From the NCBI RefSeq assembly GCF_051903925.1, contig NZ_CP173678.1, positions 2,418,001 to 2,482,000 of the forward strand: a DNA stretch of 64,000 nt, written 5' to 3'. The translations under genes were made by a program, and so were the position numbers. Every line of letters begins with the position of its first letter. Within the stretch, counting starts at the first letter, position 1. Of the stretch, positions 59,661 to 64,000 are shown piece by piece. The notes under the pieces were generated by a model, which had not been told where the DNA came from, made no database searches, and saw nothing but the letters and a program-made list of their open reading frames with translations. Source of the stretch: G051903925 sp051903925. Lineage in GTDB: Bacteria > Pseudomonadota > Alphaproteobacteria > Zavarziniales > Zavarziniaceae.

Positions 59661-61286
59661 ATGACCGCCGAAACCTTCGACTACATCGTCGTCGGCGCCG
59701 GCTCGGCGGGGTGCGTGGTCGCCAGCCGCCTGAGCGAGGACCCCGCCACGCGCGTCCTGGTGCTGGAGGCGGGGCCAGAGCCGAAGGACTTCTGGATCAA
59801 GGTGCCGGCGGGCATGGCCCGCCTGTTCCTGCCCGGCCCGGTGAACTGGGGCTATTTCACCGAGCCAGAGCCGCACCTGGACAATCGCAAGATCTACTGG
59901 CCACGCGGCAAGACGCTGGGCGGGTCCAGTGCGATCAACGGCATGGCCTATGTCCGGGGCCATGCGCAGGACTTCGACGACTGGCGCCAGATGGGCTGCA
60001 CCGGCTGGTCCTGGGCCGATGTCCTGCCGCTCTACAAGCGCTCGGAACGGCGCGAGACGGGGGCGACCGAGCATCACGGCGCCGCAGGGGAACTGTCGGT
60101 CAGCGATCCCGTCTTCCGCCATGCCTCTTCCCGCGACTTCGTGGAATCCGGGGTGAACATCGGCCTGGCGCGCAACCTGGACCTGAACGGGGATGCCCAT
60201 GACGGCATCGGCTTCCTGCAGTTCACGATCAACAAGGGCCAGCGCCATTCCAGCTACGAGGCGTTCCTGGCCCCGGTGCGCCGCCGCCCCAATCTGAAGA
60301 TCGAGACCGGCGCCCTGACCCGCCGCATCCTGGTCGAGCAGGGCCGGGCCGTCGGCATCGAGTACGAGAAGGACGGCCAGGTCCGCACCGCCCGCGCGAA
60401 TGCCGAAGTCGTGCTGTCGGCCGGCGCCCTGAACACGCCACAGATCCTGATGCTGTCCGGCATCGGGCCGGGCCAGGACCTGGCGCGCCGCGGCATCCCC
60501 GTCGTGCTTGACCTGCCCGGGGTGGGGCGCAACCTGCAGGATCACCTCTATGTCCATGTCGTCGCGCATGTGACGGCGGACAGTTCGATCAACCGCGAAC
60601 TGCGCAGCGCGCGGAAATACCTGCACGGCGCCAACTACCTGGCGCGGGGCAAGGGCTACCTGACCATGGGGGCCAGCCAGGCCTGCGCGTTCGTGTCCGG
60701 CCTGCCGGGGGCGAGCCACCCGGACCTGCAGATCAACTTCCGGCCGGTCAATTTCGAACTGACGGCCAGGGGCGCCATCGAGATCGGCGACCATCCCCAG
60801 GTGACCGCCTCGGTCTGCCATTTGCGGCCGCAGTCGCGCGGCCGCGTGGAACTGCGCTCGGCGGACCCGAAGGATACGCCCGTCCTCTTCGCCAACTACC
60901 TGGACGCGGAGGCGGATCGCCAAGCCCTGATCGCGGGGGTGCGCTGGATCCGTCGCATCTTCGCGGCCGAGCCGTTCAGCCGCCGCATCCTGGCCGAGGA
61001 ACTGCCCGGTCCCGCGATCCAGTCGGATGCCGAGATCCTGGGCTTTGTCCGGCGGCTGGCGACCTCGATGTACCACCCGGTCGGCACGGCCAGGATGGGG
61101 ATCGACGCGATGGCCGTGGTCGATCCGGCGCTGAAGGTGCGGGGTCTTGCGGGCTTGCGCGTGGCCGATGCCTCGATCATGCCCACGATCACCTCGGGCA
61201 ACACCAATGCACCCTCAATCATGATCGGCGAGAAGGCCGCCGACCTGATCCGCGCCGAAGCAAAGAGCGCAGTCCGGGCGGCGTGA
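59661..61286 (+). CDS. GMC-family flavin alcohol dehydrogenase (choline-dehydrogenase-like)
   Basis: 541 residues from MTAETFDYIVVGAGSAG at 59661. FAD site VGAGSAGCVVASRLSED, the GMC signature GKTLGGSSAINGMAYVRG, and the active-site region SMYHPVGTARMG and MPTITSGNTNAPSIMIGEKA are complete. The family oxidises primary alcohols to aldehydes or acids. Choline is only one of many possible substrates. A 35-bp gap separates it from a metallo-beta-lactamase gene. Confidence 0.93.
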   Translation: MTAETFDYIVVGAGSAGCVVASRLSEDPATRVLVLEAGPEPKDFWIKVPAGMARLFLPGPVNWGYFTEPEPHLDNRKIYWPRGKTLGGSSAINGMAYVRGHAQDFDDWRQMGCTGWSWADVLPLYKRSERRETGATEHHGAAGELSVSDPVFRHASSRDFVESGVNIGLARNLDLNGDAHDGIGFLQFTINKGQRHSSYEAFLAPVRRRPNLKIETGALTRRILVEQGRAVGIEYEKDGQVRTARANAEVVLSAGALNTPQILMLSGIGPGQDLARRGIPVVLDLPGVGRNLQDHLYVHVVAHVTADSSINRELRSARKYLHGANYLARGKGYLTMGASQACAFVSGLPGASHPDLQINFRPVNFELTARGAIEIGDHPQVTASVCHLRPQSRGRVELRSADPKDTPVLFANYLDAEADRQALIAGVRWIRRIFAAEPFSRRILAEELPGPAIQSDAEILGFVRRLATSMYHPVGTARMGIDAMAVVDPALKVRGLAGLRVADASIMPTITSGNTNAPSIMIGEKAADLIRAEAKSAVRAA

Positions 61287-61321
61287 GGAATATTGAACAA
61301 AAACAACACGCGGGAGGAGCA

Positions 61322-62200
61322 ATGGCGGAGTTCATGACCTGGCGCATCGGCGACGTGACGGTCACCCGCGTTATGGAGTTCGAGCCTTGGCTGATCGAGC
61401 CGGGCGCGCTGTTCGCAAAGGCGAGGGCGCCCGACGTCCAGCGCCATCCCTGGATGGTCCCCCACTTCGCCGATGCCGAGGGGTCCATCCTCCTGTCGTT
61501 CCACGCCTTCATCGTGGAATCGGCCGGTCGCCGCGTGATCGTCGATACCTGCGTCGGCAATGACAAGCCGCGCCTGGGCGGCGTGTTCGAGAACCTGAAG
61601 ACAGGTTTCCTGGAGGCGCTGACGGACGCAGGCATTCCGCCGGAGACGATCGACATCGTCCTGTGCACGCACATGCACGTCGATCATGTCGGCTGGAACA
61701 CCCGCCTGGTCGACGGGCAATGGGTACCGACCTTCCCCAATGCCCGCTACCTCTTCGCGCGCGAGGAATACGAGCACTGGGCGGTGACGCCGGACGTGCA
61801 CCATGGCGACGTCTTCGGCGACAGCGTGGCGCCCATCGTGGCGGCAGGCCTGCACGACCTGGTCGAGCCTGGCTTCCGCCCCACGCCTGAGCTTGAGCTG
61901 GAGGCGACGCCCGGCCATACGCCGGGCCATGTCAGCATCCGCATCCGCTCGCAGGGGGCGGAGGCGGTCATCACCGGCGACATGATCCACCACCCGCTCC
62001 AGATTGCCGAACCCGAACACTGCACACATTTCTGCAGCGACGCGCCCCGGGCGGTGGAAACGCGCCGCCGCTTCCTGAAGGAGCAGGAGGGGCGGCCGAT
62101 CCTGGTCCTGGGCACTCATTTTGCCGGTCCCACCGCGGGCCACATCGTGGCCGACGGCGACGGCTATCGGCTGGACGTTGCCGCGGAGGCCGTGTCGTGA
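61322..62200 (+). CDS. metallo-beta-lactamase-fold hydrolase
   Basis: 292 residues from MAEFMTWRIGDVTVTR at 61322 behind GGAGGAG. The zinc motif is LCTHMHVDHVGWN (HxHxDH), with EATPGHTPGHVSI, ITGDMIHHP and LGTHFAGP giving the remaining ligands. The pattern suits lactonases or other hydrolases of this fold. It overlaps the MmgE/PrpD gene by ATGA, so both may act on the same acid or lactone. Substrate unknown. Confidence 0.9.
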   Translation: MAEFMTWRIGDVTVTRVMEFEPWLIEPGALFAKARAPDVQRHPWMVPHFADAEGSILLSFHAFIVESAGRRVIVDTCVGNDKPRLGGVFENLKTGFLEALTDAGIPPETIDIVLCTHMHVDHVGWNTRLVDGQWVPTFPNARYLFAREEYEHWAVTPDVHHGDVFGDSVAPIVAAGLHDLVEPGFRPTPELELEATPGHTPGHVSIRIRSQGAEAVITGDMIHHPLQIAEPEHCTHFCSDAPRAVETRRRFLKEQEGRPILVLGTHFAGPTAGHIVADGDGYRLDVAAEAVS

Positions 62201-63558
62201 GTGCCGTCCCCCTGGCGCTCCAGCTTGCGGCCTTCGCCCGCAACCTGGGGGCGGAGGCGCTGCCCGGTGACGTGGTGGCGCGGGCGCAGCACTGCCTGCT
62301 CGACTGGATGGGCGTGACGCTTGCCGGCAGCGGCGAGCCGCTAGCCCGTATCCTGCGCGACGAGATCGCGGCCGAGGGCGGTGTGCCCGAGGCAGCCGTG
62401 ATCGGGGCGCCCCTGCGCCTGCCCGTGGCCAAGGCAGCGCTTGTCAACGGCACGGCGGGCCACGCCCTCGACTATGACGACGTGATCTCGGCCGCACTGG
62501 GCCATCCAACCGTTGCCGTGGCACCCGTCGTCCTGGCCCTTGGTGAGGAATGCCGCGCCTCGGGCGTCGAGGTGGTTGCCGCCTTCGTCGCCGGGGTGGA
62601 GGTGATCTGCCGGATGGGCGGCATTGTCGGTGCCGGGCATTACGAGGCGGGCTTTCACGCGACCGGCACGTTGGGCGCCTTTGGCGCCGCTGCTGCGGCC
62701 GCGCGTCTGCTGAAGCTGGACGATGACCAGGCGGCGCACGCCTTCGGCATCGTCGCCACCACGGCCAGCGGGCTGAAAAGCATGTTCGGCACGATGTGCA
62801 AGCCGCTTCATGCCGGCCATGCGGCCGAAATGGGGCTGCGCGCTGCCCGCCTGGCCGCTCGCGGGTTTACTGCGCGCACGGACGCCATCGAATGCGCCCA
62901 GGGCTTCGCCACGACCCACCATGGCCGGGCCGATGCGGCCGATACCGTCGTGGCGGATGGCGTGTTCCACCTGCGCGACGTCCTCTTCAAGTTCCATGCC
63001 TCGTGCTACGGCACCCACGCCGCGATCGAGGCGGCGCGCACGCTGCGCCAGCGCGTGGGACCGGAACTGGCGGTGCAGGCAGACGCGATCCGCATCGCGC
63101 TTCCCGCCGCAGCACTCAAGATGTGCGTGATCCCGGAGCCGCGCACGGGCCTGGAGGCCAAGTTCAGCGTGGGCCATGTCACGGCGGCGGCCCTGCTGGG
63201 CATCGACACCGCGGCCCTGGACACGTTCGCCGATGACGCCGTCGGCGATCCCCGCGTGGCGCTGCTGCGGCGGCGCGTCAGCGTCGTGGCCGAGACGGGA
63301 CAGGACGGGACGGCCCTGGGCGGCCTGGCGGCGACGGTCGACCTTCACCTGCCCGGTGGCCGCGTGGAACGGGCCGGGCATGACGCGGGCATTCCCGAGC
63401 GCGACTTGGCGCAGGAGCAGGCGCGCCTGCACGCCAAGTTCATGAGCCTGGCGACGCCCCTGATCGGCGGCAATGCCGCCGGTGCCGCGGCGGACATGGT
63501 GCTGCACCTGGGCCACGCGCCCAGCCTGGCGCCGCTGATCGCCTCCTGCGCCGCCTGA
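62197..63558 (+). CDS. MmgE/PrpD family protein
   Basis: 453 residues, the family size. The all-helical N-terminal domain has CLLDWMGVTLAGSGEPL and HALDYDDVISAALGHPTVAV, followed by GSxxSxFGTMCKPLHAG-like GLKSMFGTMCKPLHAGH. Known members are 2-methylcitrate dehydratase, cis-aconitate decarboxylase and related iron-free dehydratases or isomerases. It ends the plus-strand catabolic run, 115 bp before argG. Confidence 0.9.
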   Translation: MSAVPLALQLAAFARNLGAEALPGDVVARAQHCLLDWMGVTLAGSGEPLARILRDEIAAEGGVPEAAVIGAPLRLPVAKAALVNGTAGHALDYDDVISAALGHPTVAVAPVVLALGEECRASGVEVVAAFVAGVEVICRMGGIVGAGHYEAGFHATGTLGAFGAAAAAARLLKLDDDQAAHAFGIVATTASGLKSMFGTMCKPLHAGHAAEMGLRAARLAARGFTARTDAIECAQGFATTHHGRADAADTVVADGVFHLRDVLFKFHASCYGTHAAIEAARTLRQRVGPELAVQADAIRIALPAAALKMCVIPEPRTGLEAKFSVGHVTAAALLGIDTAALDTFADDAVGDPRVALLRRRVSVVAETGQDGTALGGLAATVDLHLPGGRVERAGHDAGIPERDLAQEQARLHAKFMSLATPLIGGNAAGAAADMVLHLGHAPSLAPLIASCAA

Positions 63559-63673
63559 GCGGGGCATCCGAGCGGTCTGGGGGTTGTCGCGCGGGCGGCG
63601 CTGCCTATACTGCGCCGCTTCCCGGGCAGCGCGTTCGAACGGCGCCCGCATTTCTGAAGACAGGCGAGGGCAC

Positions 63674-64000
63674 ATGGCCGGCGAGGTCAAGCGCGTGGTG
63701 CTGGCCTATTCAGGCGGACTGGATACGTCGGTCATCCTGAAATGGCTCAAGGTCACCTATGGCTGCGAGGTGGTCACCTATACGGCGGACCTGGGCCAGG
63801 GCGAGGAACTGGAGCCCGCGCGCCGCAAGGCCGAGATGATGGGCGCCAGCGAGATCGTGATCGACGACGTGCGCGAGGAATTCGTGCGCGACTTCGTCTT
63901 CCCGATGTTCCGCGCCAATGCGCTGTACGAGGGCTGCTACCTGCTCGGCACCTCGATCGCGCGGCCGCTGATCGCCAAGCGGCAGATCGAGGTCGCGCGC
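63674..64000 (+). CDS. argG: argininosuccinate synthase, 5' part
   Basis: The first 109 codons, cut by the window end. The ATG at 63674 precedes MAGEVKRVVLAYSGGLDTSV with the ATP pyrophosphatase P-loop SGGLDTS, then ILKWLKVTYGCEVVTYTADL and YLLGTSIARPLIAK. The enzyme joins citrulline and aspartate in arginine synthesis. It is a housekeeping gene that marks the end of the accessory region. Confidence 0.96.
   Translation, partial: MAGEVKRVVLAYSGGLDTSVILKWLKVTYGCEVVTYTADLGQGEELEPARRKAEMMGASEIVIDDVREEFVRDFVFPMFRANALYEGCYLLGTSIARPLIAKRQIEVAR

Overview
The window is 64 kb of high-GC chromosomal DNA. It looks like an alphaproteobacterium, most likely from Rhodospirillales-like soil or water lineages. 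The grounds are a DUF2312/GapR protein and a DUF1244 protein near pyruvate kinase, an aerobic hybrid benzoyl-CoA (box) pathway, a TRAP transporter, and dispersed palindromic repeats whose translation reads SRESGNP. The genus cannot be fixed from this sequence. No transposase, integrase, phage gene or CRISPR array was seen, and no gene-free stretch exceeds 300 bases.

Layout. 74-5525: two glutathione-transferase-like genes, a phytanoyl-CoA-dioxygenase-like gene, the K+ transporter kup, and a third GST divergent from an HxlR regulator. 5532-9939: pyruvate kinase, DUF1244, a PAS histidine kinase, gapR and a small membrane protein. 10145-10234: tRNA-Ser(GGA). 10284-16092: a tightly overlapping seven-gene minus-strand operon with two zinc-ribbon DUF4178 proteins, a 48-residue micro-protein, a DUF350 membrane protein, a membrane-anchored spermidine-synthase-like enzyme, a Tat-exported flavin amine-oxidase-like lipoprotein and SpeD. 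It is read here as a candidate membrane-associated aminopropyl or polyamine modification system. 16321-27489: a class III aminotransferase plus small-molecule kinase, a nitronate monooxygenase, an SDR, a second aminotransferase, an aldehyde dehydrogenase, paired acyl-CoA dehydrogenases with a TetR regulator, and a PF10118-type protein.

27510-31038 looks like a self-contained sigma-54 stress module. A 16-bp inverted repeat, an exact IHF consensus site and a -24/-12 promoter precede a secreted protein built of 40-residue repeats. An NtrB/ZraS-type kinase and a sigma-54 response regulator follow. 30947-31941 is a DUF899 plus small membrane protein pair on the other strand.

32057-40254 is the benzoate cluster: ferredoxin/flavodoxin reductase, boxB, boxC, boxR, flavodoxin, benzoate-CoA ligase and an alpha/beta hydrolase. 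Three TGCA-N6-TGCA sites lie exactly in its promoter regions. No boxA is present, so the flavodoxin and its reductase probably supply electrons to BoxB. 40433-48503: a TRAP transporter with a DeoR regulator, divergent from two flavin dehydrogenases and a glycerol-kinase-like FGGY kinase. 48556-53773: a Rid-domain fusion and a glutamine-synthetase-like ligase, divergent from a dimethylformamidase-like protein in which small and large subunits appear fused. 54053-63558: a run of acyl-CoA-type catabolic genes of unknown substrate (two MaoC hydratases, CaiB CoA-transferase, IclR, SCP2-like, hydrolase, acyl-CoA dehydrogenase, GMC oxidoreductase, metallo-beta-lactamase fold, MmgE/PrpD). 63674 to the end is the start of argG.
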